From NCBI GenBank assembly GCA_022606135.1, contig JABYQN010000008.1:434001-498000 (forward strand): a DNA stretch of 64,000 nucleotides, given 5' to 3'. The position numbers were made by a program, and so were the translations under genes. Below the pieces are notes generated by a model. The model did no database searches. It saw only the letters and a list, made by a program, of their open reading frames with translations, and had not been told where the DNA came from. The DNA comes from Fomes fomentarius. Taxonomy: Eukaryota; Basidiomycota; Agaricomycetes; Polyporales; Polyporaceae. Below, piece by piece: positions 34,066-46,271 of this stretch. Each line of letters starts with the position of its first letter. The first letter of the stretch is position 1.

Positions 34066-34878
34066 ATTGGAGATCTGGAGTCGCCGCGCGGGTATAGGGA
34101 ACGACGCGAGACTAAAGGAAAGGAACGCCTTATGTATTTTTTCTACCAGCCGCGTCGGCCGGGCGCCCAACTTAATGTAATTGAGAACGGCGAGCTTGTG
34201 GGGAACGCTGGCGTAGCGCTGTGGCCGTTGGCAGAGCAGCGATTTGATGTCAAACGGGTGGCTTGATGTACAGGGAAGCGTATCAGATGCTACGTGCGTG
34301 AGAGTCCATATGGCCCTCGTACTTATCTCCGGCAATCCCTGCTATCACGTTCAGCGCGCTATATATAGGACACACCCACCTCTTGCACGATCTGCGCTCT
34401 TCTTGAACTTGAAGGCTCGGTGCACGAGGAAGCCTCAAGGCGGCCTCGAGCTGGTGTCGACAGTTCGTCTGACCACGGGACCGCGATTGAACGTTGTACG
34501 GCAGGAGACGTGACAGCAGGTTCCTTAACTCGCGGTGGGGTGAGTGCCTTCAAGGTGCACGTTCGTACGTGGCGGTCAATGTTACAACGTTCGACGTTCA
34601 CAGCACATTGATCCGTGCATGTCGTCGACCATTGCGAGAGACCTTCGGAGGGGTAATTCAGGAACTGGCGTTATCTCTAGAGTAGTAACCAATGAAGTGC
34701 GCGCTACTGGCAGTGGTAGCCGTACCGGTTACAAACAGCAAGTACAGAGTACATCTAGACCTACCTACAGCATTTAGCCTTTCATACGGTTATGGCTCAA
34801 CTACAATATTCTGCTCTTACGAACCTTCGTCTGTTCGGTATCTGGATCGCAAACAACCAATGATGTGCAACACAAGAC
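34066..34878. other. Intergenic, no gene recognised
   Basis: Upstream region of the metallophosphatase and 3' flank of zeta-COP; frames are short and without motifs. A tatatata motif at 34350-34360 is in no clear relation to a start. Confidence 0.35.
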
Positions 34879-35634
34879 CTAAAGCTGCCCTATCCGCTGC
34901 TGCATCTTCTCTTTGACCGTCTGGTACGCGTTCATGATCGTCTGCTCGTTGATCACGATATCTGTCGTGTCCGCCTTTGGTCGGCTCACGCGTGATGCGA
35001 TTGTTGTTACGTCCGTGTCCACGATAATGCTGCAGAGAGCCGTTTCGTGAGTATTGTAGCGGTAGCAAGGAGGGAGGGAGAGGACCACACACCCGTCGTC
35101 GATCGTCTCGTCCAGGCATAGCAGAACAATGTCCAAGTTTTCCAGCACTCCCCGCTTCTCGACTTGGTTGCGAAGCAGGAGGTGCACCGCGTCGGAGAAC
35201 GTAACGAGCGCAGCATGCAGCATAAGCTCATTCTCTTGCGGTTCGCCGATGATGTAAAAGATGAGGTCGAGGGAATGCTTGTACACCGCGAGGTGTGAGT
35301 CGTACAGAATGATGTCGCCTGTGTTGCCGTAGCCGTCGAGCCATCCAGGAGTCGTAGCAAAGTAGCAAGAAGTCACCGGAGAGTAGAGTATAGCATACAG
35401 TCAGTTTATTGGACTCGTATACACACATGCGAATCGCGGACCAGTCGAGGACGCACCTCCCGCCTTCTTCGTCTTTTGGAATAGCCCCTTCTCAAATGCC
35501 CGCTGCTCCTTCAGTGTCGTGAACTTCTTGGATGGATTGGGGTGGCCTTGTGGATGGTAGTACTTCGCGAGCACGCGGTGGCCATCGGTGTCAATGATGA
35601 GAAAGGCGGAGACAGTGTAGAGAGAGAGATTCAT
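34879..35634 (-). CDS. RET3: Coatomer subunit zeta (zeta-COP)
   Basis: A 184-aa protein in three exons: 35457-35634, 35093-35318 and 34879-35029. It starts MNLSLYTVSAFLIIDTDGHR, the longin-like fold opening of zeta-COP. It continues VLAKYYHP, KSLF-like EKGLFQKTKK, then DIILYDSHLAVYKHSLDL and FYIIGEPQENELML, the family signature. The C-terminal helix ends MQQRIGQL. Zeta-COP pairs with gamma-COP in the COPI coat that drives Golgi-to-ER retrograde transport. The gene is divergent from the N2227 methyltransferase gene, with 279 bp between starts, so the two probably share a promoter region. Confidence 0.93.
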
Positions 35635-35913
35635 CGTAAGTTATGATCAAGACCAAGCTAAGCGAAAGAGGGCCGCAATGGAAGGGGCGATGAGGAGAAC
35701 AAGGTCGTCGTGGTCGCGGTCGTGGCACTACTGACACTGTAGTACAAGCGCCTGATCGCGCGCCCTTCGCTGACATCGACGTTCTTCAGGCCCGTCATCT
35801 CAAGCTGCTTCATCCTCAGCCCGACTTGAGTAGAAACCCGACACTCATCTCCTACGCTCGCCTCATAAGTACGAGTACCTGCCGTCCTCACTGACGCTAG
35901 GGGTGACCATGAC

Positions 35914-37290
35914 ATGTCCGCAATCCACGGGCTTCTGACCTCGGACTACCTCCTAGCCTCACTCTTCCCTCTCATCCTCCTCTGCTTCACCGTCCAAATC
36001 CTGGGTTCTCCGAAAGACCTACTCACTATAATACTCGGCACTCCCAAACGCGCGGCGGTCCCTGGCCACTTCTCCGTTCGACGCGCTGCGGCGTCCTATG
36101 CGCAATACGCCCAACTCTCCCGCAATGAGCTGTCGACGATGCGCAGATCGTACGGGCGGATGAGCTGGGCCCACAGGCACATCGGCTTCGACCTGGGGTA
36201 CACAAAGAAGCTAGCGCGCCTTGAGGAGTCTATTCAGATGAACGCACGCGTCGCGGACGCCATTGCGCAGCTCGCGAGGGAGGAGTTCCCTAGTGAGTTC
36301 GACGAAGACGCGTACTCACCGGGGGCCCTGCTGAGGCCGGGGGTAACGGGCAACCTCGGACGCGTGCGCGAGTCGCTGAAGCACTTCGTACGCGACTGGA
36401 GCGATGAGGGGCGCGTCGAGCGCGAGAAGATCTTCGGACCCATTTTGCATGCGTTACGGGAGGTTGAGTCTCCTGCGCGGGAGGATATGCATGTGCTCGT
36501 ACCTGGCGCGGGGCTAGGACGCCTGGCTTGGGAGATATCTGAACTTGGTAAGTGTAACGGTCGAATACGCGCATGCACGCGACAACGTATTCCGACTCGG
36601 AGCGCATGCGCGAGGATGGCTCTGCCACCCACATACGTCCGCATATAGTTGACCTTTTATGCGTCCTGGTACTTCTCCTTGCGGTAATAAGACTGACGTG
36701 TATATGCAGGCTTCCGCACGACCGCGAACGAACTGTCGTTCTTCATGAACCTCGGCCTCAGGTTCCTCCTCTCGGGGAGGCACACACAACGCACTGGCCA
36801 ACATGTCCTCCAACCATACGCTAGCTGGTTCTCGCACCAACGTACAACCGACGCGCTGTTTCGCCAAGTAGCATTCCCAGACGTCGTACCGCGGCTCCGA
36901 AACACATTCGTGCTCGCCGAGCAAGACTTCCTGTCGCTCAAACACCCGGAAGGAACTAACGGCTACGACTTCGTCGTCACTCTCTTCTTCATTGACACCT
37001 CGCTCAACGCTATCGAGACGCTCGAGCACATCCACGCCCTCCTCCGACCTGGCGGGCGCTGGATCAACCTAGGCCCGTTGCTTTGGACTGGGGGAGGACA
37101 GGCTGCGGTAGAGCTGAGTCTCGAGGAGGTGTTGCGGCTCGCAGAACGACTTGGCTTCGACTTGGCTATGGATGGCGCTCCGGCGAGTATGCAGCAACGG
37201 ACGGTCGAGTGCGAGTATACGGCGGATAGAACTGCGATGATGCGGTGGTTGTACCAGGCGGAGTTCTGGGTCGCGCAAAAGAGAATGTGA
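35914..37290 (+). CDS. Carnosine N-methyltransferase (N2227 family)
   Basis: A 404-aa protein in two exons, 35914-36547 and 36710-37290. A hydrophobic N-terminus (LLASLFPLILLCFTVQI) is followed by a helical domain with MRRSYGRMSW. The SAM-binding glycine loop is VLVPGAGLGRLAWEIS. Further N2227 signatures follow: ANELSFFMNLGLRFLL, FVLAEQDFL, YDFVVTLFFIDTSLNAIETLEHI, LLRPGGRWINLGPLLWT, then EEVLRLAERLGFDL. The family methylates the imidazole N(pi) of carnosine (anserine synthesis) in animals; the substrate in fungi that lack carnosine is uncertain. The start is fixed by agreement with the family N-terminus. The intron (162 nt) is longer than average for the window. Confidence 0.9.
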
Positions 37291-37606
37291 GTTGAAAATC
37301 TGGCAAAAAATGACAGGTCAAGAAACCGGCCTTTCAAACTATTTCTGACCGGTCAACGCAGGTAGATTGTGATTGGTGATTGTCGGAAGTGACGCGTTTG
37401 GTTGAAGTTGAACTGGTTACTGGATGTACGCGCGTTAAGCGCCGCTCCTTCAGTTCAACAGCCATTGACGCGCCTCTCTGTTTCCTTCTCTGACCACGCT
37501 TCCTGCTTCTGTGCTTTCTTGTCCTCTAAACTTGCAGCCACGTGCACATCACTGGCCCTGACCAACCCTTAACCAGTCCTAACCAACTCCTTGGCAAGCT
37601 TTCGCC
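37291..37606. promoter_or_regulatory. Upstream region of the proline-rich protein gene
   Basis: 316 bp rich in C/T tracts just before the ATG at 37607; no coding sequence seen. Confidence 0.4.
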
Positions 37607-38432
37607 ATGGGCGAGTTCGTAACCGATCTCGACTACTCCTACTACTCCACCGGAGACTCAAACAATCTCCCCTCGCCTCCCCCTTCAAAGCTACATCTTC
37701 CCGTTCCGGGACGTGCTTTCGTCTCTCTGCCGCGGCGCGCGCAGGCCTCTGCCAAGATCGTGCCTATTGTCCAGCCCGTCCCGTCGTTCGGGTTTCCCAT
37801 TTCAAAGGCTGGGCCCGACGCGTCCACCCAAGCACCGATCTCTTCACGCCGAGCCGCCTTCAGGAAGACTCGTAGCTCTACGAGCCGCAAGTTCCCAAAC
37901 TCGGTTAGCCGTGCGACGCGGGTGGGTTACCCCAACCGTCGCCTACCCGCCCGCGCTGCAGTTGCTCCTCCCCCGGAGACCTTCGCCAGCATCACCGCGA
38001 CGCCGGGGTTGGACCAGTACTCGTTCGAGGTGCGTAGCTCTACTTGTACTTGTAGATGTCGGAGGTTTTGCGTGTCATAGGCTCATAGATATTGTGTGGG
38101 GTAGGAGCTTCGTGCCGAATGTTACGCGATTGCGGTGGTCGCTACTGGCGCACCACCTCGTCCAGTCCCGCCAGCCGATGCTCCGGGTCTCAGCACGGCG
38201 GATGCATCAGAAGGTCCCCCTGGGAAGCCTAAGCCTGTCAAGATTATTCCGCCGATGTACTTGCCCTTCGTCAGTGACGGCAGTCGTGTTGAGTTGGTCT
38301 TGCAAGCCACTTATGAAGTATGTATGTCCACCGATGTGAGTCGTTCTCAGCATCTTCATCGATACGTCGTTTCTGAGAGATATCGATACCCAGGCGCTGA
38401 GCTGCGACTTCACTTTCGAGATGCCCAAGTGA
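37607..38432 (+). CDS. Proline/arginine-rich hypothetical protein
   Basis: A 224-aa protein in three exons (37607-38029, 38105-38317, 38394-38432), all phase 0. It starts MGEFVTDLDYSYYSTGDSN, is basic and Pro/Ser/Arg-rich through the middle, and ends in a more structured segment (IIPPMYLPFVSDGSRVELVL, then ATYEALSCDFTFEMPK). No signal peptide, transmembrane segment or named domain. The third exon is predicted only from splice signals and an in-frame stop. The CT-rich leader and good codon flow support a real gene, but its function is unknown. Confidence 0.6.
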
Positions 38433-38949
38433 CATGTCAGAGCAGACGAGATCGGAAAGAACATGCAGTCGTATTATAGCTATGCAGTTGTACTGAATTG
38501 GACACTCATGGGAGTTTGGGTTTTTACCGCCAATCGCTGCGTTTTCTGCTGAAGGGTTTATCCTGTATCCTTCTATCCTTGTCCTTCTCCAATTACATCC
38601 GCATTGAAGGCTGTGCGGCCCTGCCCTGCCCGGTTATGGTCGCCTTTGCCTGTCCGACGTTCTTCACGCACTATCGCACTGAACTCCCCGATTGACTTGA
38701 GTTCGGCTAATCCCGACTCCATACACTGACGTGTCCATTGTGAGCGCCATGGAGCTATCAGTCGTGGCAGTTCTGCTTGAGTTCAACGTCCGAGCTCGCA
38801 GTACCTGTTGCTTCATACACCATCACTCCAACCCATCGAGTGTCGTACCACAACTGCAGTACTGTGCCTCTTTCTACTGGTATGATCCTTTGCTCACAAT
38901 CATATCATTCCTCTCACATAGAATCTAGTACCCGAAACGGACAGAGACT
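38433..38949. other. Intergenic and HET-4 upstream region
   Basis: 517 bp with no coding sequence recognised. Confidence 0.4.
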
Positions 38950-41044
38950 ATGTGGCTACTCAGTACAGACCGTGCAGAGCTCCGGTTCTTCTCTGCTCCA
39001 GAAGCCGTGGACGGCGGATACGCGATTCTCTCCCATACATGGCAACAGGCCGACGAGCAATCGTTCCAGCAGACGCGGGATCTACAACAGACATGCCAAG
39101 AGCGGAGGGTCAACCCTCGCGATGAAGCATCGGAGAAGATCCGGTGCGCCTGCCTCCTCGCAGAGAAGCATGGCTACAAATGGATCTGGATCGACACATG
39201 CTGCATCGACAAGACGAGCAGTGTGGAGTTATCGGAGGCCATCAACTCCATGTTCCGATGGTATTCTTGCTCTGAGGTTTGCTATGCATACCTGGAAGAC
39301 GTCTCTACAGGGTGCGATGTCAGAGCACCTGGGTCTGAGTTCCGGAAAACGCGGTGGCATACCCGTGGCTGGACACTACAGGAGCTCATCGCGCCCTCGC
39401 TGGTGATGTTCGTGTCGAAAGAGTGGGAGCCCCTCGGGACCAAGCTCGAACTGTGCGATCTCCTGCAGGAGATTACAGGAATATGGTGGCAGGTCTTGAC
39501 ACGTGAGGCTCATTTCTCCGTGATCAGCATCGCGCAACGCATGTCATGGGCCTCGTCCCGGATTACTACGAGGATAGAGGACGAGGCTTATAGCCTCATG
39601 GGTCTGTTCAACGTTAATATGCCCACTATATACGGCGAGGGACGTCAAGCATTCCAACGTCTCCAGCACGAGATCATGAAACAGTCATCCGACACGAGTC
39701 TGTTCGCGTGGGGCCGATGGGCTTCCTCTAACAATCTTACGCCGGCCCCTCCGCAGGAAATCTACCGATACTTCAACACGTCTTCCCACAATCACGTCTA
39801 CCTCCTTGCCCATTCCCCTCATAGCTTCTTCAAGCCCTTCAATGGGAGCATCGTGCGTTTTACTCCCAATGCCACGCAGCCTCTACAACCCTATCTCCCA
39901 TGGCAATGGAAGAAGAAACAGGTACGTACAACTTCAGTTCGATCGTTTGCATTCGATTTGGCTAAGTGATTAATAGGAACTTGAAGAAGAAGACAAGAGG
40001 CGTCGAGAAGAGGGTCCGTTCGATCGTTTTGAGCTCCCTCGTTTCGCTTTCACGAGCTACGGAGTTGAGTGCCGATTCCCAGTCATTGAGGTCGGCGAAG
40101 TTACCATCGCCGTCCTGCTATGCGATAATTCCCGCGAACACATCGGCCTCCTCCTCCACCCCTCCAACCACATCCTGCAGGATCCGTCTAGAAAGAAATA
40201 CCATACCGGGTTTGGCTTCCGGATGGCTAGCGGGATGATCGGGTTCGCTCGTCTGATATCGCTCGGGGCCGATCTCTACAACCTCCGCTTCAACGGGCAG
40301 AAGGTAGAGGCGAAGTGGCGTGATATACACATCGCAGACAGCGCGCCTCCTCTTTGGAAGGACGAGGCACCTAGTCTCTGTTCACCCCTTAACTGCATCC
40401 TCCCCGCACCTCCGTTCCGCATCCCCCACTGGCTCGTGGGCAGGATGACTTCTCTGGGGTTCGAGCTCCGCCCTCTCCACATGGCAAGCAAGCCAGACGG
40501 CAAGAAGCCTCTACTCGCCGTTGCGACTTTCGAGGATGTCAGTGCTAAAGAGGGTATCCGCATCTTTCTGGGGACATGCGCCCAGGCCGTGCAGTCCATC
40601 GCTCCTCCGAGTCGTCTCCATCACTGGTGCAAAGTGATAATTCAACATGATGGTAATTGGTCACAGAGAGTCGATCTCACTCACGATTGTTCCGTACATC
40701 ATATCGACTCATGGCCCGACTGGACCAAGGCGTTCGGAGTTCCTGACCGGACTATACGCCTGTCCTTCCGACGTTGCAGCTTGACGCCAGAACCAGCGAT
40801 TACCCTCGTTTTACACCTTGAACTCCAGGGGAGGGTCTACGAGGACATCATAGGGCGTACGAATGTAGTTCTTCCGTCGCGGGACTCCCTTGTCTCCCGC
40901 GCATCTGGCACTGAAACCTCAACCACGGCGGATCGTCTCCGCGCACCATCTACCCCGGCTCTCCATCCCCCCAACAGCGAGACGCTGGTAGACTCTATGG
41001 ATAAATTACGTGTTCATGAATTTCCTGACACACATACTAAGTGA
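38950..41044 (+). CDS. HET-domain protein 4
   Basis: A 679-aa protein in two exons, 38950-39921 and 39977-41044. HET blocks: MWLLSTDRAELRFF, GYAILSHTW, WIWIDTCCIDKTSSVELSEA, INSMFRWYS, TRGWTLQELIAPS, EDEAYSLMGLFNVNMPTIYGEG, LQHEIMKQSSDTSLFAWG. In the final block a Ser replaces the Cys that the other three copies have (EDEAYC). The 55-nt intron sits at the family position. Exon 2 starts with an acidic/basic stretch (ELEEEDKRRREEG) and then FAFTSYGVECRFPVIEV, a diverged form of the FSITPHGV motif. This is the most diverged of the four copies and stands about 18 kb from the other three. Presumed function is in incompatibility or recognition. Confidence 0.85.
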
Positions 41045-41372
41045 GTGACCACAGGGTCTGCACCGAACTGAGTGAACTGACGAAAAGCAATAGTAGTAGC
41101 CATTAACGTAGGGAGTTCATCGCGTCAGGGTCCTGGGATCTGGAACTATGCCCCTAGCCATCACCTGTCTTCCTTGTCACATTTTTCACTCTCATGACTG
41201 TCACGTTGTCAGTGTTGTTGACTACTCATCGCGTACAGACTCGGCACTGAGTTTAATTCTGACGAACCGGCACCCACACAATTCGATACTAACTCGTTCC
41301 GAGCCGCGAAGACACGATGAACTATTGGCATAGAACAACGCAGAAGGACTGCACAGTACTAGTCACTATCAG
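41045..41372. other. Intergenic between convergent genes
   Basis: 328 bp between HET-4 and the hydrolase; nothing recognised. Confidence 0.4.
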
Positions 41373-42703
41373 TCACAAAGCCTTGACCCATCGTCCGAGT
41401 TTGCACAGCACTTCCGTCCTTTCCGGCTCATGCCATTCCACCATCAGGAAGTCGTGCAATGCATCCGGCGGCTCGATGAAAGTTACCAGTTCCTCTCCGT
41501 TGTCCTGCACGAGCCTCTCTCGGACGGTATGTATCGGATCCAGGGTGTATTCTGCTCCTCCCGCCACAACGACAGTCGGCGGGAACCCGGAATACGTCCC
41601 TGGTTCCCAGTCTGCCTTCAATGAACCCGGGGAGATCCACGCGCTCGTCGCAGCGGTGTCTTCAGGCAGCTTCCCCACGAGCGCACGCCGGGTATATCCA
41701 GACTCGAGGATCGTGTGCACAACATCGCAGCGGATGTTCCGCTGCATGGAAGAGTGGGGGCCGGTGTGGGTCTGTGCCCAGTCCATCGTCGGGGAGAGTA
41801 GAATGAGGCCGCCAGGCTTCGGAAGAGCTGTGAGGTTCGCGGTGGCGATGTACCGTGCCAGGTTGAATGCGATCCCTCCACCCGCGGAATCTCCAGATAT
41901 GATGATCTGGCGAGGATCATAGCCGATGTCATCGATTAGGTAGTGGTACCCTGCAATAGCGTCGATGAGCGAGGCAGGGAACGGGTTCGCGACTTCGAAG
42001 GGCGCGGCGGAGGATAACCGATATTCCAGCGCGAATATCCGTAAGTTCTGCCCTAGGTGCTCCAGGTAGCCTCTGCACAAGGGTGCAATTCCGCCTTGCG
42101 CTTGTGGATTTGCGGAGCCTGCCTACTCAGTTGATGTTAGCGAACAGGATGAGAGGTCTTGCGCACTCGAATACTGACAACATGCCCACCACCTGGCACA
42201 CAGGGGTTGTCAGCTCATATCAAGGAACACACTCAATCTCGACCCTTACCGTGCAAGTGATATATGACCTTTTCGTCCGATGAGGGGTGCTGGTCCGAGT
42301 CGATAGTTGAGCCAGTAGGATGTTTGCTCCCGTACCAGAATCCTGCCACATGCTCAGCTGGGACAACTCCGTTCTTATCTGCAAGGTTGCGTATTTCATC
42401 CACGACGAGCTGGGTAGTCCTAGTAGCAGTGGGATTGAGCAGAATAAAATGGAGGTCTTCTGCTTTCTCTCCGCACTTCTTGAGTGGCATCGGGGGCGGC
42501 AGAGATGTCTGGTACATTATACCAATCATCAGCCGCAATATCCGAACTATCAGGGAACGTCTGAGAGTCCAAGAACGCCTCGGACGCCATGACGGGATGG
42601 AGTCTACAACAGTCCACACAGGCAAAAAGGCTAGGAGGTAGACAACGCCGCAAAGCATGTATAGGGTGGCGAATGGCTGGCGTCGGAAAGTGAACGGAGG
42701 CAT
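41373..42703 (-). CDS. Membrane-anchored alpha/beta hydrolase, HSL / steryl acetyl hydrolase type
   Basis: A 405-aa protein in three exons: 42250-42703, 42179-42192 (14 nt) and 41373-42122. A single N-terminal hydrophobic helix (TLYMLCGVVYLLAFLPVW) suggests ER anchoring with a lumenal catalytic domain. The oxyanion motif HGGGH spans the two introns (HLHGGGHV). The nucleophile elbow is ISGDSAGGGIAFNLARY, and the catalytic Asp is probable in YTLDPIHTVRERL. The catalytic His is in DALHDFLMVEW. These are the marks of the hormone-sensitive lipase family (arylacetamide deacetylase / yeast Say1-like). Likely substrates are acetyl esters of sterols or lipophilic compounds. It lies 3.6 kb from a sesquiterpene synthase, so a role in terpenoid deacetylation is possible but speculative. 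An alternative in-frame start lies at 42736. Confidence 0.88.
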
Positions 42704-44160
42704 GATACATATGCTCGCAATCGACGGTAATTTCAAGTGGCGATGTGGGGGAACTATGAGTTGTTGGAGATAGGAATGGCTTCAGCCTCTTATCCTGCTC
42801 ACGGCTCACGGCGGAACCGGGGGTCCGACGATTCTAGGGGACTCACTCTCGGAGGGGGGGCTGCCAAGAGTAGAGTCTTGCACACTGCGCCGGGATTCGT
42901 GGGCCTGTGCATTTGTGTGTGTCAGTTACCGCACATGTGCACACATCTTGATTCTTGAATATCTCGGATCGCCCAAGGGAGGCCGGCGCCGTCAGCTATC
43001 AGGAGAAGAGGTACTAAGAAATAGGCATCATCAGTTTCCGGCGAGAGGGAACCTCGCACCCAACACCTTCTAGATCTATTGTTTTCCGCGGCGTTCAAGT
43101 TGGAGTTGACAGAACTCTGCCAAGTGCGCCATAGAGTGACTCGTCCGATGTGACAACGGCAATTAACAAAAATTATGCGCAGCAGAACGTTATAGTATAA
43201 TAATCCGTCCCGGTATGTACATATCATCAAGTTTGGCTATTGATTTGATGTGGCACGTGGCGCACTTGGCGCCGGAGGGCCGTTGAACCTTGACTAGTGT
43301 CGTACCCGTGGCTTTGCCACTGGAGGTTGTTCGCCTTCGGCTCAACACTGCTTCAGTCAGTGTTCTTGCTGTTGGCTCAGCAATATATCGTGGTGATGTA
43401 CATATACTAGTCACTACTCGTGGCTCATAATTGGAATAGAAACCCGAAATGACCATGAAAAAATGAATTAAGAATGTGATGTCGAGCCTTCAGCTCCCTG
43501 GTGAACATGTTCTAATACTCTTCCTTGTGTCGACATAAATTTACTCTAATCTATTACTCGTCAAATTGTGGTCCCGTGGAGTTCAACTCGTACTTGCTTG
43601 CCTGTCAGGATGAGCTCGGGCTTTTCATGATGATGTAGTACTTATACAGAACCTGATTGAATCCGATTCAGATGGTGGCTGCATTTCTTCTTTGTTGACA
43701 CTGTTACTTGTCAGGCTGGCCTCGCAGGCTCGGCAAGACAGTTCCCAGGGTGCCTCGCAAGCTCGGCGAAACAGTCCCCACCGGAAGCCTAGTCCCACAC
43801 AGGCGCCTCGCAGGCTCGGCGCGCGCACATGGCAGCCACGCGGCACCACATGGGAGCCATGTGCTCCGCACATGGCGCTAGACGCCCCCCGTCCCCTTCT
43901 TTTATGAAATGTCGAACGTTGAAGTCTTTCCACCAAGTACTAGTGCTCAGCATCGAAAGCTCATAGGCCACTGGTATCTGCTATCCTCCCTCTACCTCTG
44001 AAAGTACGTGCACGGTTATGAGTACTGGACTAATCTACGACTGTCTTATGGTCAACTTTCTTTATGCGTCCGTAGTAGTATCGAATATCCAGATCCTCGA
44101 GTTTGACCGAGTCCGCACCGGCACAGTCTCAACAGCCAGAAACTGCCAATATATCATAGA
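42704..44160. other. Intergenic with a short interspersed repeat
   Basis: About 1.45 kb without a supported gene. Contains the GC-rich repeats at 43719-43821, listed separately. Confidence 0.4.
43719..43821. repeat. GC-rich short repeat, three copies
   Basis: The word GCCTCGCARGCTCGGCR occurs at 43719, 43752 and 43805. The first two copies extend to a 33-bp period (followed by aagacagt/gaaacagt) and the third is 53 bp further on. An ACATGG/CCATGT-rich segment follows. Confidence 0.7.
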
Positions 44161-45929
44161 ATGCAAGTGAGTATTGATGCAGTTCTCCGTGCTTCAATAC
44201 ACTCTGAGCTCCCCGTCAACGCTTCCAAGCACCATGCTCTACAATGCCGGGATATTGTCTTTCAGATCTGTGATCAAGTAGTCGCACAAAGCTGCGACAG
44301 TCAACGTATGCTAGCCGCGTTAGCAAGCGTATGCAAGGCGTTCCATGAACCTGCTCTCAAGGCCTTGTGGGCGAGACTCCCATCCTTTTTACCCCTTCTA
44401 CTTCTTCTATCCTCGAGCGTGGGGATGAGGGAGATTGTGCGACATGCAGGAGGAAGGATCGACAAACTCTACGTAAGCAATCTTGCCACGGACGAGCGCT
44501 TTCTTGATGTGATGCTCAGAGCACGTAACAGTTCCTCTCTGGAGCCATCATCCCGGAGCAATGGGCACGCTTTCAGAAGTACGCTCAGCTCGTTCATGCA
44601 ATAATTGAACCCGCTATATCCTCACATCATTCGCAACGAGAAATCTTTCCATCTACTTGGACATACCTATCGAAACAAAACGATTATCGACCTCTGGTTC
44701 CCGCGCTTGATGAATTGCAGTTCAACCTCGAATATGTCCACGAAACCGGCTTGCTAGCCCTCCTGGTACCTTCTCTACTGCGCCTCACGATACGTTATTC
44801 TCCCCTCCGGCTCTATAAACCGACACGCGACAATTCTTGGGAGGTGTCGGCGAGCGCTCTCTTTGCTCAACTTATCCCTCTAGTTCCGCAACTTACACAC
44901 CTCGCCCTCCACATCGATGACGTCCAGCTCCATCGTGACATGCTAGTATCGTTGCCACGTTTAATGCACCTCCGTTCCCTTCAACTACTCAACTGGAGGA
45001 CTAGTGCCTTGGGGCTGAGGACAATATGTGCGCTTTCTTCCTTGCCACACCTGGAAGACATGAGACTATGCATTGAGTCTGACGATGAATTCGTCGAATC
45101 CGACGATTCAGGAGCCTCTTCTCCATTGGCAAACGCCGGATTCTCCTCTCTCAAGCAGTTGCATGTCACAGAAAGTTCATCTGGGACCTTGGCGAAGCTT
45201 CTCAGGGCTTGTTCTGCACCTTCTCTGCGCTCCTTCGGCGTTCTACACATCCCTACTATCGGAATGGAAGAATGGCGTTCTCTCTGCGACCTGGCTTTAC
45301 AACGCTTCTCTGCGGTCACCGAGATATCGTGGTACCTATCCCAAGAAGTCACCGAAGACGATGGTTCCCAATCCATTGTCATCGCACTCTCCCCATTGCT
45401 ATCTCTAGGGCGACTACAGCGTGTCAATCTCAAGTTTGGACAGTGGTTCATCCAGTCCGAGCTCTCAGACGCATTCTACGAAACATTGGCAAAATCATGG
45501 CCCAATTTGATAGAGTTGGAAATACGATTCGACTACATAGACCTCCACAACGGGGATGACACGTGTCCAACACTCCGCTCGCTCACCACTCTCGCTACTC
45601 ATTGCCCCCATCTCCAACGGCTCTCCCTACCCGTGCTCAGCTGTGACGACATCACGGAATCTTACGCCCTATCGTTCTCTTTGACGGACCACGGCCTCCA
45701 AGTGCTTGACATCGGAGACACTCTATTCGGCGATACAAACGACGTCCGTCTTTGCGCGGTTGCTGTTGATCGTCTATTCCCCAAACTTGACGTGGCGATG
45801 TCTCGGTCGACGACGTCGTACGAGCCAGACGACGGATTCGAAGATAGCTTTTATGCCATACTCCGCGCGGTGGAACTGTGTCAGTGGGCAAGGCAGGGCG
45901 TCGACATGCAGGTGGATGTGCACGGATGA
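44161..45929 (+). CDS. F-box/LRR-type protein
   Basis: A 569-aa protein in two exons, 44161-44472 and 44532-45929. The 59-nt intron (GTAAGC...ACAG) restores the frame to FLSGAIIPEQWARFQKYAQLV, a block I know from agaricomycete F-box-like proteins. The N-terminus has ALQCRDIVFQICDQV and LASVCKAFHEPALKALWARLPSFLPLL, an F-box-like helical module. Leucine-rich repeat segments follow: LRLTIRYSPLRLY, HLALHIDDVQL, LQLLNWRTSALGL, RLQRVNLKF, LIELEIRFDYI, HLQRLSLPVLS and LQVLDIGD. Such proteins recruit substrates to SCF ubiquitin ligases and are greatly expanded in mushrooms. The start at 44161 is immediately followed by a donor-like GTGAGT, which I take to be coding. A decayed relative may lie at 55.4-56.7 kb. 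Confidence 0.78.
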
Positions 45930-46271
45930 TCTTTCATGGAGGTGTGTCGCATTTGACTCATGACACTCCACGCCGTTGGACTGATCATTACGGCGAATTG
46001 CATACTACATAGTGAATCGGCTCAACTGCTGAACGCTAGCCCCTCCCACATGTGCCTTGGTCTTGATCGTCGCTGGTGCGTTTGTGACTCCTATTCGCAT
46101 TCACGAAATGTCAACTGACTAGTACTCAGCCCGCCATGTTCTGCACAACCGTTCACTACAAACCCACGTGTCCTGTACGTACGACCAGGAAGTATAGTAC
46201 AAAAAAGCCGACAGTGTGTAAGGCCGCCTGTCATGCAGCACCACGTCACGCATAGTCCTATCTCCAACACT
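45930..46271. other. Intergenic between convergent genes
   Basis: 342 bp between the F-box gene and the terpene synthase 3' end; nothing recognised. Confidence 0.4.

Noticed and set aside
44473..44620. Frameshift in the F-box gene
   Set aside because: The apparent break is removed by a 59-nt GT-AG intron that joins IDKLY to FLSGAIIPEQW in frame.
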